Source: Actinomycetota bacterium (GTDB lineage Bacteria > Actinomycetota > Actinomycetes > Mycobacteriales > Mycobacteriaceae). From it: a DNA stretch of 64,000 nucleotides. Positions 48,938-59,871 of this stretch are shown here, in pieces. How positions within the stretch are numbered: the stretch's first letter is position 1; every line of letters begins with the position of its first letter. The stretch lies in the NCBI GenBank assembly GCA_018268465.1, contig JAFDWN010000010.1, forward strand, positions 230,849 through 294,848. The letters run 5' to 3'. The notes below the pieces were generated by a model. The model did not search any database and was not told the origin of the DNA. It saw nothing but the letters and a program-made list of their open reading frames with translations. A program made the translations under genes and the position numbers.

Positions 48938-51556
48938 TCACCGCCCGCCCGGCGGGCCGGCCCGGATCACCGCCGCCAACTCGTCGCGCGACGTCGCGCC
49001 GACGCGCTGGCAGGCCCGGTAGAGATGGCCCTCCACACTGCGCACCGACATCACCAACCGCGCGGCGATCTCCCGATTGGACAACCCGGCGACGACGAAT
49101 TCGACGATCTCGCGCTGCCGGTCGGTCAGCGGCTGGCCGGCGGGGTTACGCAGCGCGGGGGTACACAATCCCCCGCATTCAGCGGCGAGCTCGCGCGCCA
49201 CGGCCGCCGCGTACAGCCCCCGCTTACGCTGACCGCTGCGCGCGAACGCGACGCCGGCCTGGGCGGCGGCGTCGGCCGCACACACCCGGTCGCCGTTCGC
49301 CCGGTAGTCGGCCGCCACCGCGAGCAAGCCCGGGCCGTCGCCGTCTCGCAGCGCGACCGCATGGCGGGCGACGACGTCGGCCAGCAGCGGCGGTAACTCG
49401 TCGGCCAGCTGGCCGGCCCGCGGCGCCACCGAGAAGTCCCCCCACTGGACCAGCGCCTGCAGGCATGCCAGTTCGTACGCCGGCTGGCGACGGCTGCGGG
49501 CATCGGCCGCCGCACCGCGCACCACGGTGATCGCCTCCGTCACCGACCCCCCGGCGGCCAGCGTCCAGCCCGCGGCCAGTGACAGGTTGGTCTTCATGAA
49601 GACGTAGTCGGCGGGGATGCACTCCCTCGCCTCCGCCAGTACCGCACGCGCCTCATCGGGCTGGCCGAGCTTGGCGTGCGCTTCGGCAAGGGCGATACCG
49701 CATGCCGTACGCAAACCGGTTGTCACACTGGTCTTTTCCACTCCGGCGAGTGCTTCGCGCAGGTGCCGCACCGCATCGGACACGGCCCCGCGGGCCAGCT
49801 CCGCCTGTCCCGTCAGATACGTCAGATTCGCGTAGGCCGGGCCCGGGACGTCGCGGGCGGAGGCCGCGAGATCGCGCGCCGACCGCTCACACTCGTCGAC
49901 GCGGCCGGCCAGCCGGCACGCGCGTACGTAGACGGCGCCGAGCCAGAACCGGAGGTGCGACGATTGGTAGGAGGCGACCGCGCGCGCCACCGCCCGCACG
50001 ACGACGGCGTTCATCTCGTCGACCCGGCCGCCGGCCCCAAGGGCCATCACCAGCGCGACCGAGGCCATCATCGCGTGGAAGTCGGCGAGCTGACCCGACG
50101 CCAGTGCGGTGCAAGCCTTTTCCTCGGCGCCGCGACTGCGGCCCAGCACCGCGTCCAGACAGGCGTCGACGGCGGCGCGCGCCGCCTGCTGCGCACCGGA
50201 CTCCTCGGAGCGGGCCAGCTCCTCGAGTATCGGTTCGGCGTCACGGGGCCTGCCGAGCATCCAGATCAGGTTGGCCGCGCGCACCGTGGCCCAGTGGTGG
50301 GCGTCTGTACCCGCGGCGCAGAGCGCCCGCAGCATCTCATCGGCCCGTTCGCCGCGGCCCAGTAACACCATCGACATGGCCCGCATGGGCACGGCCTCGG
50401 TGGCTCCGCAGTCGACGGCCGCCGCGATGAACCGGTCGGCAGTGCGGGGATCGAGCAGTGTCATCGCCACCCGGGCCGCCCGCAGGTACAGCTGCGGATC
50501 GGGGGCGATATCCGACTCGAGCGTCAGCGCCGCCCGGCGCACGGTGAGGTGCATATCGTCGTCGTCGTCGAGGGCCAGCCGGCGCGCAAGCCGGCCGCGC
50601 AGCCCCGACAGGTACATTTCGCCCGCGGTGGCGCGGCGCAGCTCGCCGTAGAGCGGGTGTGCCAGCCGCGCGACGAGCGTTCCCCCGGTCCGTTCGAAGA
50701 CGATCAGACGCGCCCGCTCGGCGGCCTCGAGGTCGCCGCGGTCGGCGAGATCGCCCAGCACCGCCACACTCAGCGGTTCGCACTGCGACAGCACGTCGAC
50801 CACCAGCGCCAGACCAGGGGTCAGTTGGCCGAGGCTCCTGCCGACCATGTCGGTGATGCTCTGTGAGACGGCCACATCTCCGTCCCACACCCACATGCCG
50901 GCCTCCCGGCGGATACGGCCGGCACTGACCTGGTCCTTGACCAGCTGCAGCAGATACAGCGGATTGCCGCCCGTGAGACTCCAGAACCGGCGGGCGCTGC
51001 GGCTGTCGACCGGCCCGCCCAGCGCCGTCTCGACCAGCGCCAGGGTCGCTGCGCACGACAGTGGCTGCAGGTCCAGGCGGGCGAGCAGACCGTCCTTCCA
51101 CAACGCGGTCACCGCGTCCGGCCCGCTTTCACCCGCCCGGGCCGTGACCACCAGGCCGACGCCGGTCGACTGCGCCAGCTGGTGGACCACGTGGGCGGAC
51201 AGGCCGTCGAGTAGATGTGCGTCGTCGACGGCCAGCACCGAGCCGCGCTCCCCGGGGCGGGGCACCAGCGAGTCGATGAGTCGGCGCACGTTGGGCAGTT
51301 CACCGGACATGTGCTCGTCGATCAGCGCGGTGAATGCGCCCAGCGGCAGTGCACGGGCGGATTCGGTGCCGACGATCCACGTCGTGCGGTCACCCGCGGC
51401 GGCGGCCGCGGCCAGGGCTTCACGTGCCAGTCGGGTCTTGCCGACGCCCGCGGCGCCGACGATCACGACACCCGCCTGACTGCCGTACCCGCCCAGGGCG
51501 CGACGGACGAGCGTGAGCTCGTCATCCCGCCCCATCAGCGGATCCCCGCTGATCAC
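48938..51556 (-). CDS. Large LuxR-family regulator with AAA/NACHT-like ATPase (LAL type)
   Basis: An 872-residue regulator: N-terminal ATPase with Walker A VIVGAAGVGKTRLAREAL and Walker B GSVLAVDDAHLLDG, a long helical repeat region (about residues 330-790), and a C-terminal LuxR helix-turn-helix (LTDRQREIVEFVVAGLSNRE, SVRSVEGHLYRACQRVGA). LAL regulators are signal-integrating activators. Targets are unknown; it lies upstream of and parallel to the glycosyltransferase operon with a 114-nt gap that contains the TetR palindrome. Confidence 0.92.
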   Translation of the reverse strand: MISGDPLMGRDDELTLVRRALGGYGSQAGVVIVGAAGVGKTRLAREALAAAAAAGDRTTWIVGTESARALPLGAFTALIDEHMSGELPNVRRLIDSLVPRPGERGSVLAVDDAHLLDGLSAHVVHQLAQSTGVGLVVTARAGESGPDAVTALWKDGLLARLDLQPLSCAATLALVETALGGPVDSRSARRFWSLTGGNPLYLLQLVKDQVSAGRIRREAGMWVWDGDVAVSQSITDMVGRSLGQLTPGLALVVDVLSQCEPLSVAVLGDLADRGDLEAAERARLIVFERTGGTLVARLAHPLYGELRRATAGEMYLSGLRGRLARRLALDDDDDMHLTVRRAALTLESDIAPDPQLYLRAARVAMTLLDPRTADRFIAAAVDCGATEAVPMRAMSMVLLGRGERADEMLRALCAAGTDAHHWATVRAANLIWMLGRPRDAEPILEELARSEESGAQQAARAAVDACLDAVLGRSRGAEEKACTALASGQLADFHAMMASVALVMALGAGGRVDEMNAVVVRAVARAVASYQSSHLRFWLGAVYVRACRLAGRVDECERSARDLAASARDVPGPAYANLTYLTGQAELARGAVSDAVRHLREALAGVEKTSVTTGLRTACGIALAEAHAKLGQPDEARAVLAEARECIPADYVFMKTNLSLAAGWTLAAGGSVTEAITVVRGAAADARSRRQPAYELACLQALVQWGDFSVAPRAGQLADELPPLLADVVARHAVALRDGDGPGLLAVAADYRANGDRVCAADAAAQAGVAFARSGQRKRGLYAAAVARELAAECGGLCTPALRNPAGQPLTDRQREIVEFVVAGLSNREIAARLVMSVRSVEGHLYRACQRVGATSRDELAAVIRAGPPGGR

Positions 51557-51598
51557 CGGCCGACTATAACCCCGTGTCGGCGGCCGGGCCGGGGAACG

Positions 51599-52186
51599 TC
51601 ACAACGGCACAGGGCCTTGCCAGGGACCCCCGCGCGGCACCACGAAGGCGAACGGGCGGCGGAAACCCGGCCCGCTCATCGCCGCGGCACGCAGGGCGGC
51701 CAGCGGGAGACACAGCACCGCGCCCGAGGACGGCTCGTAGCACTGCACGGTCGCCGCACGCTCGTCGCAGGACACGAGCAGCACCCAATGCCGTGGGATC
51801 AGTCCGCCGATGAGCATCGGCACCGGCAAGCCCGCGGCCAGCGCCTGCCGCACGTCGGCGAGGCCGTCGCGGCGGCCACCGACAAGGCCACCGAAGATCC
51901 GCCACCGGTAGCGGACCGTTTGCCCGGCGCTGCGCGCCGACAGCGCGCGGGCCATCCCCATCGGCGTGGTGCCCAGCCGGCGCGGCCAGATCCGATTCAC
52001 CTGGCCGTGGATGCGGCCCTGCTCCCCGCTGAACCAGGCCAGCCCCGCGGCGTCGGCGGTGCCCGCACCCGGTGCCAAAAGCGAGGTGCGGTACCGCGGA
52101 TCGAGGAGGGCACCCGCGACCACGGCGACGGCCGGGCCGCACGTGACCCCGTCGCGCTGGCGGAGCCGCAGAGCAGCGAGTTTCAT
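51599..52186 (-). CDS. Orphan C39-like cysteine peptidase-fold protein
   Basis: A 195-residue protein, not recognised by family name, but with the C39 papain-like layout: Gln10 six residues before Cys16 (QRDGVTCGPAVAVVAG), His133 in PRHWVLLVSC and an acidic-Pro pair E151-P152 in CYEPSSGAV, equivalent to the usual DP. No signal peptide, membrane helix or ABC domain, so unlike bacteriocin exporters it is soluble and cytosolic. Could cleave leader peptides or be a non-enzymatic relative. It is divergent from the Mop gene and no peptide substrate gene is evident nearby. Confidence 0.65.
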   Translation of the reverse strand: MKLAALRLRQRDGVTCGPAVAVVAGALLDPRYRTSLLAPGAGTADAAGLAWFSGEQGRIHGQVNRIWPRRLGTTPMGMARALSARSAGQTVRYRWRIFGGLVGGRRDGLADVRQALAAGLPVPMLIGGLIPRHWVLLVSCDERAATVQCYEPSSGAVLCLPLAALRAAAMSGPGFRRPFAFVVPRGGPWQGPVPL

Positions 52187-52268
52187 CACCTCAAAGGGTA
52201 TGCAGCGGCGGGCCCGCGACGAGGCCCATTCGCCCCGGCCGCAAAACGGGATATGACAGGGTGGGGCC

Positions 52269-52481
52269 ATGAGGCTATCCATCCGAAATCAGCTCACCGG
52301 TGTGATCACCGACGTCAGCCTGGGCGCCGTCATGGCGACGGTGAAGGTCCAGATCGACGGCACCGACCAGACCATCACATCGTCGATCACCCGCGACGCC
52401 GCGCTCGACCTCGGGCTGGTGACCGGTATGCGCGCGACGGTTCTGGTCAAGTCGACCGAGGTCGCCATCGGCATCGAATAG
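52269..52481 (+). CDS. Mop/TOBE-domain molybdate-binding protein
   Basis: A 70-residue molbindin: MRLSIRNQLTGVITDVSLGA and TSSITRDAALDLGLVTGMRATVLVKSTEV-type sequence complete one Mop domain. Oligomers store molybdate or tungstate in the cytosol. No modABC genes are in the window. AGGGTGGGG precedes the ATG. A GC-rich hairpin follows. Confidence 0.93.
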   Translation: MRLSIRNQLTGVITDVSLGAVMATVKVQIDGTDQTITSSITRDAALDLGLVTGMRATVLVKSTEVAIGIE

Positions 52482-52501
52482 CCACCGCGTCGACGCCCGG
52501 G

Positions 52502-52529
52502 CCGGCACCGGGCGCTTTGCCGGTGCCGG
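52502..52529 (+). terminator. Hairpin after the Mop gene
   Basis: CCGGCACCGG (52502-52511) pairs with CCGGTGCCGG (52520-52529), a perfect 10-bp stem 20 nt after the stop; no T-tract. Confidence 0.55.
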
Positions 52530-52759
52530 GCGCGGCGGACGGACCGCCCGCACGGGTCGGCCGGGAGATTGCGGTGTGCATGCCCGCACCGTTACGGCGA
52601 TTTCTGCCAATCGTCAATCAATTCCTGCCACCGGAAAGAAACCCCTGACCTGTCCTGTTGTTCGATTCGTACCGGCACCACATCCCGCCGGTATGCGTTC
52701 GGGGCCGGGCGATCCTCGGCCCCGAACACATCAGAGGACAGAAAGAGGCGGGCATCACA

Positions 52760-53059
52760 ATGAAGAAGCTTGGATTTGCGGGCGTCGTAGCTGCCGGACT
52801 GGCGGCGACTGTTGTGGGATTGGCCGCACCGGCGCAGGCCGCACCGGCCGGCCCCGGCAGCGCCGAACAAACCATCAGCCAGTTGCAGGCGCAGGGCTAC
52901 CACGTCATCGTCAACCGCGTCGGCACCGCGCCGCTGAGCGAGGCCACCGTCGTCGCGGTCCGTCCGGGCCAGACGTACAGCCGCACCGACTCCGCCGGCC
53001 CCGGTGACAGTGTGCGGACCACCATCACGGGTCAGACGATCTACGTCGACGTCCGGTAG
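52760..53059 (+). CDS. Small exported mycobacterial protein, 99 aa
   Basis: Exported protein without recognised domain. Signal peptide MKKLGFAGVVAAGLAATVVG, cleaved after AQA; mature part of about 72 residues begins APAGPGSAEQTISQLQAQGY and ends DSVRTTITGQTIYVDVR. The pattern SQLQAQGYHVIVNRVG is shared by a family of small mycobacterial secreted proteins I know only as hypothetical. No cysteine. Followed at 16 nt by a very stable hairpin. A long leader (about 280 nt gap upstream) without other genes precedes it. Confidence 0.82.
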   Translation: MKKLGFAGVVAAGLAATVVGLAAPAQAAPAGPGSAEQTISQLQAQGYHVIVNRVGTAPLSEATVVAVRPGQTYSRTDSAGPGDSVRTTITGQTIYVDVR

Positions 53060-53074
53060 AACCACGGAACTGCC

Positions 53075-53105
53075 AGGAGCCCCCGCCCACCGGGCGGGGG
53101 CTCCT
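53075..53105 (+). terminator. Very stable hairpin
   Basis: AGGAGCCCCCGCCC (53075-53088) and GGGCGGGGGCTCCT (53092-53105): a perfect 14-bp stem with a 3-nt loop after the small exported protein gene; no T-tract. Confidence 0.75.
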
Positions 53106-53254
53106 GCCGTCCGTCGGTGTTCCCGGCGGACGGCTTCCAGGCCCGATCCTCGCCATAGGTGAAGTGCGGCAACCATTTCCAGGTCCTTCAGCGGGTCCGG
53201 CCGGTATCCGGATTACCGACACCCCGCCGAGTCCGCAGGCGGTACAGTAGCGGC

Positions 53255-53905
53255 GTGCCGGCCAGGGATCCCGCGGAAAAGGCCTGGGCCGGCGATGCGC
53301 CGCAGCGGGTGGGCTGGTTCCGCTTCTACTTCGACGACGATCGCTGGGAATGGTCCGACGAAGTTCAGATGATGCACGGCTACGAGCCGGGCGCGGTGGT
53401 GCCCACCACCGAAATCGTGCTGTCACACAAACATCCCGACGATTACCACCAGGTCGCCGCCGTCGTCGACCACATCCGGCGCACCCACCGGGCGTTCAGC
53501 ACCCGGCACCGCATCATCGACACCCACGGTGCGGTCCACGACGTCGTGGTGATCGGCGACGAACTCCGTGACAACGGTGATGTCGTTGGCACACATGGCT
53601 TCTACGTCGACGTGACCCCGGCGGAGCCGACCAACGAGGAGAGATTCAGCGCGGCCGTGGCCGAGGTCGCGGGCAACCGCGCCGCCATCGAACAGGCCAA
53701 GGGCATGCTGATGCTCATCTACCGCATCGACTCCGATGCCGCATTCGAACTGCTCCGGTGGCGCTCGCAGGAGTGCAACATCAAACTGCGCACCCTGGCC
53801 GAAGGTCTTATCGCCGATTTCCGCACGCTGACCTACGACGAGTCACTGCCGCCGCGCGCGACGTTCGACCACCTTCTGCTCACCGCACACCAGCGGATCC
53901 ACTGA
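53255..53905 (+). CDS. PAS-ANTAR domain RNA-binding regulator
   Basis: A 216-residue protein: a PAS domain (GWFRFYFDDDRWEWSDEVQM to GTHGFYVDVTP) and a C-terminal ANTAR domain (NRAAIEQAKGMLMLIYRIDS, then AAFELLRWRSQECNIKLRTL). ANTAR proteins bind paired RNA hairpins to prevent transcription termination. GTG at 53255 is preferred, placing the PAS start near residue 20. Signal and RNA target unknown; the hairpins in this window, including the one just upstream at 53075-53105, are possible targets but lack the ANTAR hexanucleotide-loop pair as far as I can see. Confidence 0.9.
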   Translation: MPARDPAEKAWAGDAPQRVGWFRFYFDDDRWEWSDEVQMMHGYEPGAVVPTTEIVLSHKHPDDYHQVAAVVDHIRRTHRAFSTRHRIIDTHGAVHDVVVIGDELRDNGDVVGTHGFYVDVTPAEPTNEERFSAAVAEVAGNRAAIEQAKGMLMLIYRIDSDAAFELLRWRSQECNIKLRTLAEGLIADFRTLTYDESLPPRATFDHLLLTAHQRIH

Positions 53906-53943
53906 GCCCGGCGTCCCGACGGCCACCCCGTTACCGTTGGGGT

Positions 53944-54501
53944 ATGCGGGCGCTGATCATCGTCGACGTGCAGAACGACTTCTGTGAAGGCGGGTCGCTG
54001 GCCGTCGCCGGCGGCGCGGACGTCGCGCGCGCCATCAGCGCCCGACTCGCGGGACCGACCGGCTACGCCCAGGTCGTGGCGACCAAGGATTTCCACGTCG
54101 ACCCGGGTGGGCATTTCGCCGAACAACCCGACTACGTCGACACCTGGCCCAGGCACTGCGTGGCCGGGACGGCCGGTGCCGACTTCCACCCCGAACTGGA
54201 CACCACCGCGGTGGACGCGGTGTTCCTCAAAGGCAGGCATTCGGCGGCCTACAGCGGCTTCGAAGGCACCGACGACTCCGGGACCGCCCTGGCCGACTGG
54301 CTGCGCGGCCGCGGCGTCGAGGAGGTCGACGTGGTCGGGATCGCGACCGACCACTGTGTGCGTGCCACGGCCGCCGACGCTGCCGCGGCCGGTTTCCGCA
54401 CCCGGGTGCTGCTCGACCTGACCGCCGGCGTGGCCGCGGAGACCACGGCGGCGGCGATCGAGGAGATGCGGGCCGCGGGGGTTGACGTCACCCCGGGGTG
54501 A
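53944..54501 (+). CDS. pncA: Nicotinamidase/pyrazinamidase PncA
   Basis: Hydrolyses nicotinamide to nicotinic acid; in M. tuberculosis PncA also converts pyrazinamide to pyrazinoic acid. The 185-residue protein keeps every key residue at the same number as the M. tuberculosis enzyme: catalytic Asp8, Lys96 and Cys138 (GIATDHCVRATA), and metal ligands Asp49, His51, His57 and His71. ATG at 53944. Transcribed alone, 38 nt after the ANTAR gene. Confidence 0.97.
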   Translation: MRALIIVDVQNDFCEGGSLAVAGGADVARAISARLAGPTGYAQVVATKDFHVDPGGHFAEQPDYVDTWPRHCVAGTAGADFHPELDTTAVDAVFLKGRHSAAYSGFEGTDDSGTALADWLRGRGVEEVDVVGIATDHCVRATAADAAAAGFRTRVLLDLTAGVAAETTAAAIEEMRAAGVDVTPG

Positions 54502-54683
54502 CCGCACCCACACCCGCGTGTTCGGCTCCGCCCGAACTGCGCGTCCGGGCAGGTCATCACGGGTCGAAAAGTGGGTATACCGTCCCGGCGCAGCGGTCGG
54601 GGCGGTTGGTCGCAATGCTCGCGCCCGCCGGTGCCCCGTATCGTCGCGATGATCCGTTCGACACGACCTGTGGGAGGCGCCCT

Positions 54684-56849
<2,166 letters not shown>

Positions 56850-56919
56850 CTCGAGGCGCTCGCCCGACGCGGGTGCGTCGGTCGTGACCAACGGCTCCGA
56901 CCTGCAGTGATCGAGACCG

Positions 56920-56940
56920 TACCAGGCAGTATGGTATGTT
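56920..56940 (+). promoter_or_regulatory. TetR-type operator over a -10 element
   Basis: TACCA-ggcagta-TGGTA (56920-56936) overlaps TATGTT (56935-56940), a good -10. Transcription would start near 56947, at the base of the predicted RNA structure. Confidence 0.5.
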
Positions 56941-56949
56941 TGCCGAGTA

Positions 56950-57070
56950 GCAGCCGTGGCCGCCGCGAGGCATCGACGTACCTTGTGTATCGATCCCGAT
57001 GCCACCGGTCGGGCGGGCCGGGAGTAGGAAGCCGACGAGCGGCGGTGACTACCGGAGCGGCCACGGCTGC
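56950..57070 (+). ncRNA. Candidate structured RNA with three-way junction
   Basis: Long-range stem P1: GCAGCCGTGGCCGC (56950-56963) pairs perfectly with GCGGCCACGGCTGC (57057-57070). Inside lie P2, GGCATCG/CGATGCC (56969-56975, 56997-57003), and P3, CCGGT/ACCGG (57005-57009, 57051-57055), the latter holding GCCG/CGGC. CCGG-tgttgc-CCGG and TTAATTTT near 57080-57101 could end the transcript. A -10 lies 10 nt upstream. I recognise no known riboswitch or small RNA class. The strand is inferred from the promoter. Confidence 0.45.
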
Positions 57071-57148
57071 GGCCTCTGTCCGGTGTTGCCCGGTTAATTT
57101 TCGCAAGTGTCAACGAGCCGAGCCCGCGGTGGCCGTATGCTGCCGTCC

Positions 57149-57709
57149 ATGGCGCCGTCGCGGAGCCCCGGCCGCCCGCTCTCGGCCGACGACTGGATCC
57201 AGACAGGGTTCGCGCTGCTGACCTCGGGCGGTCCCGACGCGTTGCGGATCGGCAGACTGTGCGAACGCCTCGACGTCACCAAAGGCAGCTTTTACTGGCA
57301 TTTCTCCGATATCCAGACCTACCGCGCCGCCCTCGTCGACGCCTGGGGCGATCTGCGGGACCGGGATCGGCGCCGGTTGGTCGACGTGCACATCCCCGAT
57401 CCCCGCGAACGCCTGGCGGCCATCCTCGGGGCAGTCGCCGCACCCGAACATGTGGCGCTGGAGCGTGTGATGCGCACCTGGGCGATGACCGACGACCACG
57501 TCGCGAGCAACGTCCGGCAAAGCGATGAACGGTTGCTGAGCGCCATTCGCGAGGCCATCTCCGAATTCGGTTTCGACACCGAGCAGACCCGGTTGCGCGC
57601 CACGGTGACGATGGCGTCGGGCATCGGCCTGCTCTACATGGTGGGTGCTGCGCTCAACGTGCCGCCCGAGCTGCTCGACCGCTTCCTCGATTTCGTGCTG
57701 CGGCCCTGA
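57149..57709 (+). CDS. TetR-family regulator
   Basis: A 186-residue TetR-type protein: DDWIQTGFALLTSGGPDALR, then IGRLCERLDVTKGSFYWHFS as helix-turn-helix. TATGCT at 57136-57141 lies 7 nt before the ATG at 57149, so a leaderless start there is chosen; an in-frame ATG at 57137 is possible. It may bind the TACCA/TGGTA site upstream of the candidate RNA. The SDR gene 71 nt downstream could be in its transcript. Confidence 0.87.
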   Translation: MAPSRSPGRPLSADDWIQTGFALLTSGGPDALRIGRLCERLDVTKGSFYWHFSDIQTYRAALVDAWGDLRDRDRRRLVDVHIPDPRERLAAILGAVAAPEHVALERVMRTWAMTDDHVASNVRQSDERLLSAIREAISEFGFDTEQTRLRATVTMASGIGLLYMVGAALNVPPELLDRFLDFVLRP

Positions 57710-57780
57710 CCTCGGCGCGGGAACGCCGGCCCGCCACCCCCGCACTGCCCGCGGGCGCCCGATGACCGAAACTGGACGGC

Positions 57781-58557
57781 ATGTTCTCCGTAGCGGGCAA
57801 GTCGGTATTGGTGACGGGCGGCAGCAAGGGAATCGGCCGCGGTATCGCGGAGGTGTTCGCCGCCGGCGGCGCCGACGTCGCCATCGCGGCACGCTCCCGT
57901 TCGGGCCTCGACGCGGCGGTGGCCGAACTCGACGGGCTGGGTCCGGGCCGGGTGATCGGCGTGACGGCCGACGTGGCCGACCCCGAGTCGTGCGCGGCGA
58001 TGGCCGCGGAGGTCGTCGGCGCATTCGGGGGGCTCGACGTGCTGTGCGCGAACGCCGGCATCTTCCCGGAGGCGCCGCTGAAGACCATGACGCCGGCCGA
58101 TCTCGGAGCGGTGCTCGACGTGAACGTCAAGGGCACCGTGTACAGCGTGCAGGCGTGTCTGGACGCATTGATCGCGTCGGGGCGCGGCCGGGTGGTCCTC
58201 ACGTCCTCGATCACGGGGCCGATCACGGGCTTTCCCGGCTGGACCCACTATGGCGCGTCCAAGGCGGCCCAGCTGGGGTTCATGCGCACGGCGGCGATCG
58301 AGTTGGCGCCGCACCGGATCACGGTGAACGCGGTGCTCCCCGGCAACATCCTCACCGAGGGCCTCAAGGATATGGGTGAGGATTACCTGGCCGGGATGGC
58401 CCGCGCCATTCCGGCGGGGACGCTGGGGACGCCGCAGGACATCGGCTACACGGCCGCCTTCCTGGCCAGCGACGAGGCGGGATATATCACCGGTCAGGCC
58501 ATCGCCGTCGACGGCGGGCAGGTACTGCCGGAGTCACCGGATGCCGTGACGCCCTGA
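57781..58557 (+). CDS. Short-chain dehydrogenase/reductase (FabG-like)
   Basis: A 258-residue classical SDR: NAD(P) motif [28 protein letters not shown], catalytic Ser in [10 protein letters not shown] and YGASK, and the C-terminal [11 protein letters not shown]. Reduces a 3-oxoacyl or other ketone, or oxidises the alcohol; substrate unknown. ATG at 57781 has no clear ribosome site. Probably separate from the MarR operon, whose operator lies between. Confidence 0.92.
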   Translation: MFSVAGKSVLVTGGSKGIGRGIAEVFAAGGADVAIAARSRSGLDAAVAELDGLGPGRVIGVTADVADPESCAAMAAEVVGAFGGLDVLCANAGIFPEAPLKTMTPADLGAVLDVNVKGTVYSVQACLDALIASGRGRVVLTSSITGPITGFPGWTHYGASKAAQLGFMRTAAIELAPHRITVNAVLPGNILTEGLKDMGEDYLAGMARAIPAGTLGTPQDIGYTAAFLASDEAGYITGQAIAVDGGQVLPESPDAVTP

Positions 58558-58568
58558 ATAGCGGTCGA

Positions 58569-58591
58569 AATACCTCTGAGTCAGAGGTATT
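58569..58591. promoter_or_regulatory. MarR operator
   Basis: AATACCTCTGA-G-TCAGAGGTATT, a perfect 11-bp inverted repeat ending 9 nt before the marR-type start. Likely autorepression site controlling the whole regulator-ABC operon. Confidence 0.8.
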
Positions 58592-58600
58592 GTCGGTGGT

Positions 58601-59053
58601 GTGCACACCCGCAGTGATGTGGTCGGTGAGCTGTTCACGGTCGTGGGCCGGCTCCGCCGCCAGCTGCGCCGGTCCACCGGTTCCGGATTCGACACCACCG
58701 GCCTGACCCAATCGCAGGCCGAACTGCTGCGGCTGGTGGGACGCCAGCCCGGTATCTCGGTCCGGGAGGCGGCGACCGAACTCGGCCTGGCGCCCAACAC
58801 GGCGTCCACCCTCGTGTCCAAGCTCGCCGCGGGGGGTCTGGTCATCCGGTCGGTCGACGCCGAGGACCGCCGGGTCGGCCGGCTGCGACTCACCGAGCCC
58901 GCCCAGCGCATCGCCGACGAATCCCGCGCCGCACGCCGGGCCGCATTGTCGGAGGTGCTCGACGAACTCGACGACCGTCAGGTGGAGAACCTGGCGGCGG
59001 GATTGGAGGTCCTCGCCGAGATGACCCGGATCTTGCAGGAGAGGCAGCCATGA
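58601..59053 (+). CDS. MarR-family repressor
   Basis: A 150-residue winged-helix MarR protein: LTQSQAELLRLVGRQPGISV, REAATELGLAPNTASTLVSK and wing VDAEDRRVGRLRLTEPAQ. GTG start. Overlaps the ABC ATPase start (ATGA). Typical organisation for a drug-responsive exporter: regulator, ATPase, permease. Confidence 0.92.
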   Translation: MHTRSDVVGELFTVVGRLRRQLRRSTGSGFDTTGLTQSQAELLRLVGRQPGISVREAATELGLAPNTASTLVSKLAAGGLVIRSVDAEDRRVGRLRLTEPAQRIADESRAARRAALSEVLDELDDRQVENLAAGLEVLAEMTRILQERQP

Positions 59054-59871
59054 CCACCGCATCGCCGCCGCCGGCCGTCGAGTGCAGCCACCTCACCCAT
59101 CGGTACGGCCACTTCACCGCCGTGGAGGACCTCGACCTGGTGGTGCGTGCCGGTGAGACGGTCGGCCTGCTGGGCCCCAATGGGGCGGGTAAGACGTCCG
59201 TGATCCGCGTGCTGACCACGCTGACGCCGGTTCAGCAGGGTGAGGTGCGGATCTTCGGCCTCGACGCCCGACACGACACCATGGATATCCGGCACAACAT
59301 CGGCTATGTCCCGCAACAACTCTCGATCGAATCAGCCCTGACCGGCAGGCAGAATGTCGACCTGTTCGCCCGGCTGTACGACGTACCGCGGTCGGGGCGC
59401 CGGTCCCGGGTCGACGGCGCCCTGGACGCCATGCAGCTGCTCGACGTGGCCGACGAGCCCGCGGGCACCTATTCGGGCGGGATGGTCCGCCGCCTGGAGC
59501 TGGCACAAGCACTGGTGAACCGGCCGTCGCTGCTGCTGCTCGACGAACCGACCGTCGGACTGGACCCGATCGCCCGCGACGGGGTGTGGTCGCAGGTGCA
59601 GCAGATGCAATCCGAGTTCGGCATGACAGTGCTCCTGACCACGCACTACATGGAGGAGGCGGACGTCTTGTGCGACCGGGTGGCGCTCATGGACGGCGGC
59701 CGGTTGCAGGCCGTCGGGACGCCCGCGGAGCTCAAGGCCGCGGTGTCACCGCAGGCGACGCTGGAGGACGTCTTCCGCCACTACGCCGGATCCGATCTCG
59801 ACGCCGAGGCTACGCGCACCGGTCTACGCGAGGTCCGTGCCAGCAGGAGGACGGCCCGCCGTGTCAGTTGA
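59050..59871 (+). CDS. ABC transporter ATPase (DrrA-type)
   Basis: A 273-residue ATPase: Walker A GLLGPNGAGKTSVI, signature YSGGMVRRLELAQALV, Walker B LLLLDEPTVGLDP and H-loop LLTTHYMEEADVLCD. Powers the ABC-2 permease encoded next; drug or lipid efflux. The C-terminal 40 residues (ATLEDVFRHYAGSDL) are the DrrA-type regulatory tail. Confidence 0.95.
   Translation: MTTASPPPAVECSHLTHRYGHFTAVEDLDLVVRAGETVGLLGPNGAGKTSVIRVLTTLTPVQQGEVRIFGLDARHDTMDIRHNIGYVPQQLSIESALTGRQNVDLFARLYDVPRSGRRSRVDGALDAMQLLDVADEPAGTYSGGMVRRLELAQALVNRPSLLLLDEPTVGLDPIARDGVWSQVQQMQSEFGMTVLLTTHYMEEADVLCDRVALMDGGRLQAVGTPAELKAAVSPQATLEDVFRHYAGSDLDAEATRTGLREVRASRRTARRVS

Noticed and set aside
57004..57060. Resemblance to a cobalamin riboswitch (GGAAGCCG, CGGCGGTGAC)
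   Set aside because: The B12 box and the core helices are missing or in the wrong order.
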